Source of the DNA: Bacteroidota bacterium
GTDB lineage: Bacteria; Bacteroidota; Bacteroidia; Chitinophagales; Chitinophagaceae
Direction of reading: 5' to 3'
NCBI GenBank assembly: GCA_029555415.1
Contig: JAKPSI010000011.1
Span: 1-64,000 of the forward strand
DNA length: 64,000 nt
Shown: positions 35,778-45,982 of the stretch, piece by piece
Numbering within the stretch: position 1 is the stretch's first letter
How the letters are laid out: each line of letters opens with the position of its first letter
The notes under the pieces: generated by a model
What the model was told of the DNA's origin: nothing
What the model saw: only the letters and a program-made list of their open reading frames with translations
Database searches by the model: none
Translations under genes and position numbers: made by a program

Positions 35778-37051
35778 ACAGCCGCGATCAGATAATAGTT
35801 CTTCTTTCCTTTTTGCAGCAGCAGGTACCGGCCATGGAGCAGGAGGGAAGCGTCTGCTTTGAAATCAACACCCTCAACTTTTCTGCGGTTGACACTGATA
35901 CCTCCGCCCTGAACCATCTTACGGGCTTCGCCTTTACTGGGGAAGATCCCTGTTTCAGCGAGTAAGGAAACGATATCGATACCTGCCTGTAATTTATCCG
36001 CCGCGATCTCTTTCTTCACGATACCTTCCATGCCTTCGAGATCTTCAATGGAAAGACTTTCAGCCGGAGCATCCGCTTGTGCGAATAATTTGGCGGTAGT
36101 GGCCAGCGCGCTTTCCAGAGCTTCCGCCCCATGGACGAAAGTGGTGATCTCAGCAGCGAGTTTTTTCTGGAGCAGTCTGGCCGCAGGGTCGCTGTCATGG
36201 TCCGCATTCAATGCATCTACCGTTTGCTGGTCCAGGAAAGTGAAGATGCGGATCCATTTCTTGGCATCCTCATCACTGGCGTTGAGCCAGAACTGGTAGA
36301 ACTGGAAGGGACTTGTCTTTTCAGGATCCAACCAGATATTCCCTTTTTCGGTCTTTCCGAATTTGCCGCCGTCAGCCTTGGTGATCAGCGGACAGGTGAA
36401 AGCGAAAGCTTCACCACCTGCTTTGCGGCGGATCAGTTCGGTGCCGGTAACGATATTACCCCACTGGTCGCTGCCGCCCATCTGGAGTTTACATTGCTTG
36501 TTCTGATAGAGCCAGTAGAAATCATATCCCTGAACGAGCTGGTAAGTGAATTCGGTAAAGCTCATACCCGTGTCGCCTTCGATCCTTTTCTTCACACTAT
36601 CCTTGGCCATCATATAATTCACGGTGATATGCTTGCCTACATCGCGGATGAAATGGAGGAAGCTCATGTCTTTGAACCAATCGTAGTTATTGACCATCTC
36701 GGCACTGTTGGGCTTTGAAGGGTCAAAATCCAGGTATTGCATGAGCTGTTTCTTCACGCCTTCCTGGTTCTTGCGGAGGATATCTTCGCTGAGGAGGTTG
36801 CGTTCTTCACTTTTACCGCTGGGATCGCCCACCATTCCGGTGGCGCCACCGACAAGTGCATAAGGTTTGTGACCGGCTTTTTGCAGGTGAACCAGCAGCA
36901 GGATGGGTACCAGGCTGCCGATATGGAGGCTGTCGGCCGTAGGGTCAAAGCCGATATATGCCGAAGTCATTTCTTTTTTCAGCTGATCTTCAGTACCGGG
37001 CATGATATCCTGGATCATACCCCGCCAACGCAACTCTTCGATGAGATTCAT
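35774..37051 (-). CDS. tyrS: Tyrosyl-tRNA synthetase
   Basis: Class I synthetase, 425 residues. The HIGH motif appears as HIGS (about residues 43-46), the tyrosine/ATP site as [21 protein letters not shown], the binding helix as [14 protein letters not shown], and the KMSKS loop as KFGKT. A C-terminal S4-type RNA-binding domain ends the protein ([19 protein letters not shown]). This is the TyrRS type normal for Bacteroidota. A -7 box lies about 43 nt upstream. Confidence 0.97.
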   Translation of the reverse strand: MNLIEELRWRGMIQDIMPGTEDQLKKEMTSAYIGFDPTADSLHIGSLVPILLLVHLQKAGHKPYALVGGATGMVGDPSGKSEERNLLSEDILRKNQEGVKKQLMQYLDFDPSKPNSAEMVNNYDWFKDMSFLHFIRDVGKHITVNYMMAKDSVKKRIEGDTGMSFTEFTYQLVQGYDFYWLYQNKQCKLQMGGSDQWGNIVTGTELIRRKAGGEAFAFTCPLITKADGGKFGKTEKGNIWLDPEKTSPFQFYQFWLNASDEDAKKWIRIFTFLDQQTVDALNADHDSDPAARLLQKKLAAEITTFVHGAEALESALATTAKLFAQADAPAESLSIEDLEGMEGIVKKEIAADKLQAGIDIVSLLAETGIFPSKGEARKMVQGGGISVNRRKVEGVDFKADASLLLHGRYLLLQKGKKNYYLIAAV

Positions 37052-37093
37052 ACGATTATATGTTTAAAAGGGCCCCGGAGGGCTTCAGGCCTG

Positions 37094-37101
37094 CAAATGT
37101 A
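37094..37101 (-). promoter_or_regulatory. -7 box of the tyrS promoter
   Basis: The minus strand reads TACATTTG, a full match to TAnnTTTG, predicting a leader of about 37 nt. No T-box-like leader is present; T-box control of tyrS is a Firmicutes trait. Confidence 0.5.
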
Positions 37102-37275
37102 AGGCAGTTTGAACAAGGGCGGAAAGTGGACAATATTTTTCTAATCTGTTCGTTTTCAAGAGTTAGGCTTTTTACCCTGTATCGCTATGATTTTCGGGGT
37201 CTAAAGTATAATTTTACTGAATATCCGAACCTATGTAAGACAGTCATGCATAAATGCTTATCGAAAATTGTCCGA

Positions 37276-38388
37276 ATGAAACCACCAAAGTTATACCTGT
37301 CCCTTTTGTTAACACTTTTGGGCTTACAGGCCACCGCCCAGTTCCGGGTCTATTCAAATGAATTTCTGAATATCGGTGCAGGAGCACGGGGACTTTCCAT
37401 GGGGAGTTCTCAGGTTGCTTCCGTAAGTGATGGCACATCCGGTTACTGGAACCCTGCCGGGCTAGTTGGCGTGAAGGATCACCCTGAGCTGAACCTTATG
37501 CATGCTGAGTATTTTGCCGGCATCGGTAAGTACGATTTTGCAAGCATAGCTATTCCTACAGCTAACAATAAACGTACCATTGCTGTAAGCGGTCTTCGTT
37601 TCGCGATCGATGATATCATGAATACGCTGTACCTGGTGGAGCCGGATGGTTCCGTGAATTATAATAACATTCGTGCGTTCTCTTCAGCGGATTATGCGAT
37701 GATCTTCTCTTTCGCTCAGAAACTGAAAGAGAGCGGAAAGAAGAACGTGCATTTCGGGTTGAATGCGAAAGTGATCCACCGCAACGTCGGGTCTTTCGCG
37801 AAAGCATGGGGCTTCGGCCTGGATGCGGGTATCCAGATCATCCGGAACAAATGGCGTTTTGGTCTGGTCGGCCGCGATATTACCACCACGTTCAACATGT
37901 GGTCGTTCAGTTTTACGGACCGTGAAAAAGAAGTATTGTATTTAACGAAAAATGATATTCCGGTGAAATCTTCTGAGATCACCGCACCACGCCTGGTATT
38001 GGGTGTGGCACGTGAGTTCTCACTGAGTAAGAAGACCACCCTGCTGGCGGAAGCCAATGCTGATCTGACCTTTGACGGTCAGCGGAACACGGTACTGCAC
38101 AGCAAAGCGATGAGTGTGGATCCCAAACTGGGACTGGAGCTCAATGTGAATCATGTTTTTTACCTCCGTGCGGGTGTCAATAATTTCCAGAAAGCCCTGG
38201 CGGATGGCGATACGCTGAACCAGAAAAAGGTCTGGATCTATCAGCCCAGTGCCGGTGCCGGTTTCAAGGTGAATAACCTGACGATCGATTATGCATTCAG
38301 CAACCTCGCCAATCAATCGAATCCTCTTTTTACCCATATATTCTCCCTCCGGATCAATCTGGTGGGTGATAAAAAAAAGAATGATTAG
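37276..38388 (+). CDS. PorV/PorQ-family outer-membrane barrel (PorV2-like)
   Basis: A 370-residue protein with a signal peptide (MKPPKLYLSLLLTLLGLQATAQ). Next comes the family opening EFLNIGAGARGLSMGSSQVA and SGYWNPAGLVGV. The rest is alternating beta strands and turns, as expected for a FadL-like outer-membrane barrel. PorV shuttles T9SS cargo to the sortase PorU. This protein stands 22 nt before a PorU-type peptidase, so a PorV2-PorU2 pair is the best reading. The ATG at 37276 gives the signal peptide; earlier in-frame starts do not. Confidence 0.85.
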   Translation: MKPPKLYLSLLLTLLGLQATAQFRVYSNEFLNIGAGARGLSMGSSQVASVSDGTSGYWNPAGLVGVKDHPELNLMHAEYFAGIGKYDFASIAIPTANNKRTIAVSGLRFAIDDIMNTLYLVEPDGSVNYNNIRAFSSADYAMIFSFAQKLKESGKKNVHFGLNAKVIHRNVGSFAKAWGFGLDAGIQIIRNKWRFGLVGRDITTTFNMWSFSFTDREKEVLYLTKNDIPVKSSEITAPRLVLGVAREFSLSKKTTLLAEANADLTFDGQRNTVLHSKAMSVDPKLGLELNVNHVFYLRAGVNNFQKALADGDTLNQKKVWIYQPSAGAGFKVNNLTIDYAFSNLANQSNPLFTHIFSLRINLVGDKKKND

Positions 38389-38410
38389 TTCCGTACTTAA
38401 ACCTTAATCA

Positions 38411-41400
38411 ATGAAACGAATTTTACTTCTGTTGTTCTTGTCGGTCGGTTTTGTGGCCCGGGCACAGGTGTATAACAACGAATGGATCGATTACAGTAAA
38501 ACTTATTATAAGTTTTACATGAAACCCAGCGCCAGCGATAAGGGGCTGCACCGCATCCCACAGTCATTGCTTGCTGCGAATGGATTGGGGAATGTCCCGG
38601 CAGAGCAATTCCAGCTCTGGCGTGACGGACAGCAGGTTCCGGTCTATACATCCGTTGCTACAGGCATTCTGAGTCCCACGGATTACATCGAATTCTGGGG
38701 TTTGCAGAATACCGGTAAACCGGACAATGTGATGTATCGTCAGCCTGAGTTCCAGTTGAATGATGCATTCAGTCTGCAGACAGATACCGCGACATATTTC
38801 CTGACCGTAGATCCGGTAGTTGCAAATAATCTCAGATTTTCTACAGTTACAAATAATGTTGCCGGTAACTCGTTGCCCCCTGAGACTTTCATGATCTATA
38901 AGGCCAGATATAGTTTTCAAGACCGGATCAATGAAGGTTTCGCAGCGATCGTAGGTGAATATGTTTTCTCTTCTGCTTATGATCAGAATGAGGGCTGGGC
39001 TTCAAGTGCGATAGATAGTGCGGATAACCTGACGAACACCTTGTTCAACCTGAATCCCTACACCGGAACAGGTGCTCCGGCTCCCATCTTCAGGATCAAT
39101 GCGGCAGGAGAGGCCCAGAATCCAAGGCGTTTCAAAGTGATCATCAACAGTGATTCTGTTTATGGTGCATCTATGGACTTTTTTGATTATCACAAAGGAC
39201 AGACCCCATTCAATATTTCAACGCTGGCTAGTGGAAGTGCGGTCATTAAGACCTATAACATGTCTTCTACTAAGCCGGATCGGATGTCTGTGGCGCAATA
39301 TGAACTGGAATACCCCCGGACCTTCAATTTCGCAAATGCCAGCAATTTTGAATTCGAGCTGGCTTCCAGTGCTGCCGGGAATTATGTTGAAATAACGAAT
39401 TTCAATTCAAGCGGAGTGGCACCGGTCCTTTATGACTTGACGAACATGAAAAGATATGTTGCGGAATTTACCGGCAGCGGGCCTTCAGCGATCTATAAAT
39501 TCGCTTTATTACCTTCGCCAACTGCAAGGAAACTTCTGCTGGTCAGTGAACATAGTTCCAATCCGGAACTGGTGACAAGCCTGACTCAAAGGAGTTTCAT
39601 CAATTACTCACTAGCTGCAAATCAGGGGAATTATCTGATCATCAGTAATCAGATACTGAGACAAGGTGCAAGCGGAACCGATCCTGTAGAGAATTACAGG
39701 GCCTATCGTGCTTCGGCTGCGGGCGGAAGTTACAATACGAAAATTTATATGATCGATCAGTTGGTCGATCAGTTCGGTTTCGGGATCAAGAAACATCCCA
39801 TGTCCGTATGGAATTTCATTCGCTGGGCGCGAAGCCACTATTCAGCCCCGCTCAAGAATGTTTTTCTGATAGGCCGTGCGATGGACTATTATGATTATCG
39901 CTCACATGAATCAGATCCAATAGCTGAGTTGCTTGACCTGGTGCCGACATTCGGAAACCCGGCATCAGATAATTTATTTGCCTGTGAACCTGGCAGTGAG
40001 ATCCCTCTGACCCCGATCGGCCGATTAGGTGCGATCACACCAGATGAGGTTACGCTATATCTGTCCAAGGTCAGGGAATATGAACTTGCTCAGGCTACGC
40101 AGTCGCCGCTGATCGCTGATAAAGCCTGGATGAAGAATGTCGTGCATGTGGTCGGAGCCAGTGACCCTGCCCTGCAATCCATCCTGGACAATTACATGAA
40201 CCGCTATTCAGACATGATCGCAGACACGCTTTACGGTGGAAATGTCAACAGGTTCAGCAAGAGTTCCACTGAAGCGGTACAGCAGCTCAGTTCGGACCGC
40301 ATCTCGAATCTTTTCCACGAAGGGATAGGGGTCCTGACCTATTTCGGACACTCTTCAACTACCACGCTGCAGTTCAATCTTGACGAACCCGAAGCTTATA
40401 ATAACCCGGGGAAATATCCGATCTTCATTGCGCTTGGTTGCAATGCCGGGAATTTCTATACCTACAATCCGTTGCGCTTCTCATATAAGACAACATTGTC
40501 TGAGAAGTTCATCTTCGCGCCGGAACGGGGTTCGATCGCTTTCATGGCCAGCACGCACCTGGGTATCGTTCACTATCTTGATATTTACACGACCCGCTTA
40601 TACAATGCGTTGGGAAATACGAAGTACGGACAAACACTTGGTGAAGCCCTCAATGAAGCAATTGCCAGAGTATTTCAGTTGACAACGCAGAATGACTTCT
40701 ACGCACGTTTCCATTGTGAACAGAATACGATCCATGGTGATCCTGCTTTAAAGCTGAATACTTTTGCCAAACCCGATTATGCGATCGAGCAGCCGCAGAT
40801 CAAGGTGACACCATCTTTCATATCCGTCGCCGAAACCAATTTCAGGATCGATGCAAAGCTGTTCAATCTGGGGAAGGCATCTGGCGACAGTGTGATCGTC
40901 GAGATCAAACGAACCTATCCCAACCTGGTAACAGAAGTGGTGTATCGCGATACGCTTCCAGCCATCCGTTATACGGATTCGCTTGCATATTTTGCACCGA
41001 TCGTAGGTACCCGTGATAAAGGACTGAATAAGATCACGATCACGATCGACCCGGAAAATAAGATCCCCGAATTGTATGAAACCAATAACTCGGTGACAAA
41101 GGATGTATTCATTTTCGAGGATGAAGCACGGCCTGTTTATCCTTATGATATGTCCATCGTCAGTCAGCAGAATATCAAACTTCAGGTTTCGACCGCTAAT
41201 CCTTTCAGCACGACGAAGACATACAATGTGGAAATTGATACGACCGAACAATTCAATTCGCCAACTAAAGTGATCAGGACACTCAGCTCTCCTGGCGGCT
41301 GGCTTGAATTCTCTCCGGGTATCACATTTGCCGACAGTACCGTTTATTACTGGCGTGTGGCGCCTGTTCCCACCAGCGGACAGCCGCTTTGGAATGGCGC

Positions 41401-43486
41401 ATCATTCATCTATCTCGCCAATAATGAACCCGGCTATAATCAATCGCATTATTTCCAGCATGCAAAATCCGGGGTAAGCAGAGAACATCTGATCTATCCC
41501 AATACATGGGATTATGATACCGTCATGAATACCGTATTCGTAAAGAATGGTGTTTGGGGAACAGCGATCACAACCGAAGGTCAGCTGACCGTTGCCATCA
41601 ACGATGATCCTTACATGCGTAATACCTGCTATTATGCGAATGTGTTCAATGTGATCGATGGCCGGTCCTTCAAACCATGGGTGAACCAGGTGGTTCCGGG
41701 TGGTGGTCTTTACGGAAGCCTCTCGCCGGGTTGCGCTGCCAGCCGTAAGTGGAACTTTGAATTCAATAATGACTCGGTTGGACGGCGAAAAGCGCGCGAC
41801 TTCCTCCGCCAGATCCCCGCAGGCAATTATGTAGTAATTCGGAACCAGATCTACAATACTTTCGGTGCGAACCAGTATATAGATAAATGGATAGCGGATG
41901 AAACCGTTTATGGCGTCAATAACACGCTTTACAGTGAACTGAAGAATAATGGTGTGAGTATCATCGACTCATTCAATAATGTTCGCGTATTCAGTGCCGT
42001 TTTCAAACGCGGAATGCCCGGATACGGTGTTGCGCAGGTGATCTCCAATGGTAAGTTCGACCCGATCAACCTGCTGGCATCCTGCTCTTCATTCGATTCA
42101 TATGCAGAGACCACATCGCCGGTATTCGGTCCGGCCAAAAACTGGAAAGAACTCAAATGGAGAGGTACCGCAGATGCCGTTGAAGATCTTCCGAAAGTGG
42201 ATGTGATCGGCGTTCGCTCTGATGGTACGGAACAGGCACTGTTCAATAATCTTACCATAGCGCAGCAAGACTTCGACGTCAGTACGATCGATGCAGCAGT
42301 GTTCCCGTATCTGAAACTCAAACTGAAGACACTGGATACAGTGAAATACACGCCTTATCAGCTCAGATACTGGCGTATCACTTATGATCCCGTACCGGAA
42401 GGTGCGATCGCACCGAACATAGCATACCGTTCCAAGGATACCGTGGAAGTAGGTGAACCGATCGATTTCAGTATCGCATTCAAGAACGTCAGTAAAACGG
42501 CATTCGACAGCGTCAAGGTCAAAATGACCGTGCTGGATAAGAATAACGTCACGCACATCATTCCGTTACCGAAAAAACGGACCCTGCCATTCAATAGTCC
42601 GGGACTGGATACACTGAATATCGGTGCCATCATCCCGACCAATAACCTGCCGGGCCATAACACCGTATTTGTGGAAGCGAATCCGGAAGATGATCAGCCA
42701 GAGCAGTTCCACTTCAATAACTTCGCGTTCCGCGATGTTTATGTGAAGCCGGATAGCCTGAATCCTTTGCTGGATGTGACTTTCGATGGAACACATATCC
42801 TGAACAGGGATATCGTTTCTTCAAAGCCTGACATCCTGGTGAAACTGAAGGATGAAGCGAAATGGATGATCCTGGATGACACGAGCCTGGTTACCGTACA
42901 GGTACGATTCCCGAATGGATCACTCCGCAGGTTCTATTTCAATACCGATACATTGAAGTTCAATGCGCCGGGACAAGCCCCGAATCCGGAAAATACCGCT
43001 ACGATCAATTTCCATCCGTTATTCCCGATCGACGGAGATTATGAACTGATCGTTACCGGTAAGGATAAGAGCAACAACGCATCCGGAAAAATGGAATACC
43101 GCGTACAGTTCCAGGTCTTCAATAAAGCGATGATCTCGAATATGATGAACTATCCCAATCCGTTCACGACCTCCACGGCCTTCGTATTTACCATTACCGG
43201 TAATGAAATACCGCAGAATATCAAGATCGAGATCATGACCGTGACCGGAAAGATCGTCCGTGAGATCACCAAACAGGAACTGGGCCCGCTCAGGATCGGA
43301 CGCAACATCACCGAATTCAAATGGGATGGTACCGACCAGTTCGGACAGAAACTGGCGAATGGTGTCTATCTCTACAGGGTAGTGACCAACCTAAATGGAA
43401 AAGAACTGGAGAAGTTCAGGACTGAGGGAGAGAATACTGATAAATATTTCAACAAAGGATACGGCAAGATGGTGCTGATCCGATAA
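38411..43486 (+). CDS. Giant C25 (gingipain-type) peptidase, PorU2-like T9SS sortase
   Basis: A 1691-residue secreted protein with signal peptide MKRILLLLFLSVGFVARAQ. The central peptidase domain has the catalytic His in YFGHSSTTTLQF (His647) and Cys in IALGCNAGNF (Cys677). Downstream are Ig/CARDB-like modules, for example NKIPELYETNNSV and ENPEDDQPEQFHFNN-like repeats near residue 1430. A FlgD-type Ig domain at the end has ISNMMNYPNPFTTSTAFVF and FKWDGTDQFGQKLANGVYLYRV. PorU removes the T9SS sorting signal and attaches cargo to lipopolysaccharide. This one is longer than classical PorU (about 1100-1300 residues), fitting the PorU2 type. It follows a PorV-like gene. Confidence 0.87.
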   Translation: MKRILLLLFLSVGFVARAQVYNNEWIDYSKTYYKFYMKPSASDKGLHRIPQSLLAANGLGNVPAEQFQLWRDGQQVPVYTSVATGILSPTDYIEFWGLQNTGKPDNVMYRQPEFQLNDAFSLQTDTATYFLTVDPVVANNLRFSTVTNNVAGNSLPPETFMIYKARYSFQDRINEGFAAIVGEYVFSSAYDQNEGWASSAIDSADNLTNTLFNLNPYTGTGAPAPIFRINAAGEAQNPRRFKVIINSDSVYGASMDFFDYHKGQTPFNISTLASGSAVIKTYNMSSTKPDRMSVAQYELEYPRTFNFANASNFEFELASSAAGNYVEITNFNSSGVAPVLYDLTNMKRYVAEFTGSGPSAIYKFALLPSPTARKLLLVSEHSSNPELVTSLTQRSFINYSLAANQGNYLIISNQILRQGASGTDPVENYRAYRASAAGGSYNTKIYMIDQLVDQFGFGIKKHPMSVWNFIRWARSHYSAPLKNVFLIGRAMDYYDYRSHESDPIAELLDLVPTFGNPASDNLFACEPGSEIPLTPIGRLGAITPDEVTLYLSKVREYELAQATQSPLIADKAWMKNVVHVVGASDPALQSILDNYMNRYSDMIADTLYGGNVNRFSKSSTEAVQQLSSDRISNLFHEGIGVLTYFGHSSTTTLQFNLDEPEAYNNPGKYPIFIALGCNAGNFYTYNPLRFSYKTTLSEKFIFAPERGSIAFMASTHLGIVHYLDIYTTRLYNALGNTKYGQTLGEALNEAIARVFQLTTQNDFYARFHCEQNTIHGDPALKLNTFAKPDYAIEQPQIKVTPSFISVAETNFRIDAKLFNLGKASGDSVIVEIKRTYPNLVTEVVYRDTLPAIRYTDSLAYFAPIVGTRDKGLNKITITIDPENKIPELYETNNSVTKDVFIFEDEARPVYPYDMSIVSQQNIKLQVSTANPFSTTKTYNVEIDTTEQFNSPTKVIRTLSSPGGWLEFSPGITFADSTVYYWRVAPVPTSGQPLWNGASFIYLANNEPGYNQSHYFQHAKSGVSREHLIYPNTWDYDTVMNTVFVKNGVWGTAITTEGQLTVAINDDPYMRNTCYYANVFNVIDGRSFKPWVNQVVPGGGLYGSLSPGCAASRKWNFEFNNDSVGRRKARDFLRQIPAGNYVVIRNQIYNTFGANQYIDKWIADETVYGVNNTLYSELKNNGVSIIDSFNNVRVFSAVFKRGMPGYGVAQVISNGKFDPINLLASCSSFDSYAETTSPVFGPAKNWKELKWRGTADAVEDLPKVDVIGVRSDGTEQALFNNLTIAQQDFDVSTIDAAVFPYLKLKLKTLDTVKYTPYQLRYWRITYDPVPEGAIAPNIAYRSKDTVEVGEPIDFSIAFKNVSKTAFDSVKVKMTVLDKNNVTHIIPLPKKRTLPFNSPGLDTLNIGAIIPTNNLPGHNTVFVEANPEDDQPEQFHFNNFAFRDVYVKPDSLNPLLDVTFDGTHILNRDIVSSKPDILVKLKDEAKWMILDDTSLVTVQVRFPNGSLRRFYFNTDTLKFNAPGQAPNPENTATINFHPLFPIDGDYELIVTGKDKSNNASGKMEYRVQFQVFNKAMISNMMNYPNPFTTSTAFVFTITGNEIPQNIKIEIMTVTGKIVREITKQELGPLRIGRNITEFKWDGTDQFGQKLANGVYLYRVVTNLNGKELEKFRTEGENTDKYFNKGYGKMVLIR

Positions 43487-43504
43487 TTACCTGATTTCGT
43501 AACT

Positions 43505-43540
43505 CAGCCCCGGCTGCCGAAGGCACGCCGGGGCTTTTTA
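43505..43540 (+). terminator. Terminator of the PorV2-PorU2 pair
   Basis: AGCCCCGGC (43506-43514) and GCCGGGGCT (43527-43535) form a 9-bp stem, followed by TTTTTA, 20 nt after the stop codon. Confidence 0.9.
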
Positions 43541-43546
43541 TTTCAT

Positions 43547-43554
43547 TATTTTTG
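43547..43554 (+). promoter_or_regulatory. -7 box of the Hsp70 gene
   Basis: TATTTTTG matches TAnnTTTG and lies 19 nt before the ATG at 43574, directly after the preceding terminator. The -33 element is not clear. Confidence 0.5.
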
Positions 43555-43573
43555 CGCCTTAACTGAATCAGGC

Positions 43574-45442
43574 ATGGCCACCATCGGGATCAATATCGCT
43601 ACAGGAAGTTTACAGCAACCGGAAATGATCGTCGGGATCGACCTTGGCACAACGAACAGCCTTGTCGCTGTCATCCACCCCGACAGCAAAAAGCCCGTCG
43701 TGCTCAAAGAGCATGATGGCAATGCACTGGTCCCTTCGATCCTTCATATTGATGATGCAGGTAATATCACCGTAGGCGACAAAGCCAGGGAGCTCCTCGT
43801 GACCGATCCTTCCCGCACCATCTTTTCTGTGAAAAGGCTCATGGGGAAGTCTTACAATGACATCAGGAATGCCAGCCATTATTTCTCATACAAGATCATT
43901 GATGATAACACCGATAGCCTGGTGAAAGTGCAGGCCGGTGACCGCTTTTATTCGCCGGTCGAATTGTCTTCCTATATCCTGAAAGAACTCCGCAACCGTG
44001 CGGAACACATCCTGAAAACGCCTGTAACAAGAGCCGTTATCACTGTTCCCGCCTATTTCAACGACGCGCAGCGTCAGGCAACAAGGGATGCGGGTAAATT
44101 GGCAGGGCTCGATGTATTGCGCATCGTGAATGAACCTACAGCAGCCAGTCTTGCTTATGGTCTGGGCCTCGCCGGTAAGAACGATCAGACCCCTCCGCAA
44201 CGTATCGCTGTATATGACCTTGGTGGCGGGACATTCGATATCTCCGTACTTTATATCGCCAACGGTATCTTCGAAGTACTCAGTACCAACGGTGATACTT
44301 TTCTGGGAGGTGATGACGCGGATCGCCTGCTGGCCGGTCACTGGAAAGAATCATTCGGGATCTCTGACGAAGAATTACAGCAGAACAAAAGTCTTTCCCA
44401 GGAACTACGCCTGCTTGCTGAAACCGCCAAAAAACAACTCAGCACACAGGATACATTCACCGGGACCATTGCAGGGGAAACGGTCAGCATCACAAAAACG
44501 GAATTTGAAAAACTCATTAAACCCCTTGTCGACCGTACGATCGCCTGCTGTGAAAATGCATTGCGTGATGCAGGACTCACTGCATCCGATATCGATGAAG
44601 TGGTGATGGTAGGGGGTTCCACCCGGATCCCCTATGTGAAACAGGCCGTCAGTCAGTGTTTCGGAAGACCCGTACATGATGAGCTGAATCCGGATGAAGT
44701 GGTCGCGCTGGGTGCCGCGATCCAGGCGGATATTCTGGCCGGTAATAATAAGGACCTCTTGCTGCTCGACATTACGCCGCTTTCACTTGGCATCGAAACC
44801 ATGGGCAGATTGATGGAAGTGCTGGTGCCCCGTAACAGCAAGATCCCTTCCCGCGCAGGCAGACAATACACCACACAAAAGGATGGCCAGACCAGTATGC
44901 GTATCGCTGTTTATCAGGGTGAACGTGATCTGGTGAAAGATAACCGCAAGCTGGCTGAATTCAACCTCACCGGTATACCCGCTATGCCGGCAGGACTCCC
45001 TAAAGTGGAGATCAGTTTCCTGATCAATGCAGATGGCATCCTGGTCGTGAAAGCAAAAGAACTGCGCAGCGGGGTGGAACAGAGTATTGAAGTGAAACCG
45101 CAATACGGATTAACGGATGCTGAAGTGGAACAGATCCTGATGGATTCCATCCAGCATGCCAAAGCGGATATGCAGACCAGGGCCATCGTAGAGGCGCAAA
45201 CCGAAGGACGGCAAATGATTGAAACCACTTCCCGTTTCATGGAAAGGCATCATGATTTCCTGCAGGAATCAGAAAAACTGTCCACAAAACAAGCCCTGGA
45301 TGAGCTGAAAAATAAGATTGAAGTAGCTGATAAAGATGCCATTCATGCGGCCATTGAAAAGCTGAATGAAATTTCCAAGCCCTATGCGGAAAGACTCATG
45401 GATACCGCGATCGCTGAAGCACTCAAGGGGAAAAAGATCTGA
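43574..45442 (+). CDS. hscA: Hsp70 chaperone, HscA-like
   Basis: The 622-residue chaperone has [46 protein letters not shown] and [14 protein letters not shown] in the ATPase domain. A substrate domain begins [14 protein letters not shown], and a short helical lid follows. The C-terminus lacks the EEVD-like tail of classical DnaK, and the overall style ([12 protein letters not shown], missing long C-terminal linker) fits HscA, which helps IscU deliver iron-sulfur clusters. No hscB, iscU or fdx is adjacent, so Hsp70 is certain but the HscA label less so. It stops exactly where the convergent methyltransferase gene ends. Confidence 0.9.
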   Translation: MATIGINIATGSLQQPEMIVGIDLGTTNSLVAVIHPDSKKPVVLKEHDGNALVPSILHIDDAGNITVGDKARELLVTDPSRTIFSVKRLMGKSYNDIRNASHYFSYKIIDDNTDSLVKVQAGDRFYSPVELSSYILKELRNRAEHILKTPVTRAVITVPAYFNDAQRQATRDAGKLAGLDVLRIVNEPTAASLAYGLGLAGKNDQTPPQRIAVYDLGGGTFDISVLYIANGIFEVLSTNGDTFLGGDDADRLLAGHWKESFGISDEELQQNKSLSQELRLLAETAKKQLSTQDTFTGTIAGETVSITKTEFEKLIKPLVDRTIACCENALRDAGLTASDIDEVVMVGGSTRIPYVKQAVSQCFGRPVHDELNPDEVVALGAAIQADILAGNNKDLLLLDITPLSLGIETMGRLMEVLVPRNSKIPSRAGRQYTTQKDGQTSMRIAVYQGERDLVKDNRKLAEFNLTGIPAMPAGLPKVEISFLINADGILVVKAKELRSGVEQSIEVKPQYGLTDAEVEQILMDSIQHAKADMQTRAIVEAQTEGRQMIETTSRFMERHHDFLQESEKLSTKQALDELKNKIEVADKDAIHAAIEKLNEISKPYAERLMDTAIAEALKGKKI

Positions 45443-45970
45443 TCAGTTCTTGTCAGTGTAATCAATTAAAAAATACGGCGGGAATGTGGCGAATGAAATG
45501 AGCTTGCTGCCCGGCAAAGCCCGCTTCAGGACCGGTATCAGCCAGATCGCATGGAACAGGATCTGAATACGGCCGCCCTTGCTCAGTACTTCCTTCATAT
45601 CCGTTGCCAGTCTGCCGGCAGCACGGCTTCCATAGAATGAAAGAGGGATGGAGCATATGATATGGTCCGCTTTCAGCGACTTTGGTAAATGTTCCCTGAA
45701 TGCAAAAGCGTTTTCCCTGAATATCGTGATGCCCGGAAAATCCTTGCGGAGTTGTGCCGCGAAATCATGGTTCAGCTCAAAAGCATGGTAATGGATCTTC
45801 AACTCACTTTTCTTACTGAATACCTTTTCCGTGATCTCGCCTTTGCCGGCTCCGAATTCAAGGATGATGGATTGTTCATGTAAGTTAACAGCAGCGGCCA
45901 TTTTCTCAATGATCCGGTCCGGCGTTTTACGGACAGCACCGGTGCTGAATATTCTTGTCAGATAACTCAT
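45443..45970 (-). CDS. Class I SAM-dependent methyltransferase (phospholipid/rRNA-dimethylase-like)
   Basis: A 175-residue methyltransferase with the SAM-binding motif IILEFGAGKGEITEKVF and a motif-IV-like DHIICSIPLSFYG. The latter corresponds to the NxPY/NIPL region of rRNA dimethylases and PmtA-like phospholipid N-methyltransferases. It is the last gene of a minus-strand operon with membrane enzymes, which favours a lipid or envelope substrate, but the sequence does not settle it. It lies 12 nt after the sulfatase-fold gene. Confidence 0.8.
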   Translation of the reverse strand: MSYLTRIFSTGAVRKTPDRIIEKMAAAVNLHEQSIILEFGAGKGEITEKVFSKKSELKIHYHAFELNHDFAAQLRKDFPGITIFRENAFAFREHLPKSLKADHIICSIPLSFYGSRAAGRLATDMKEVLSKGGRIQILFHAIWLIPVLKRALPGSKLISFATFPPYFLIDYTDKN

Positions 45971-45982
45971 TCTTTGGTCGGA

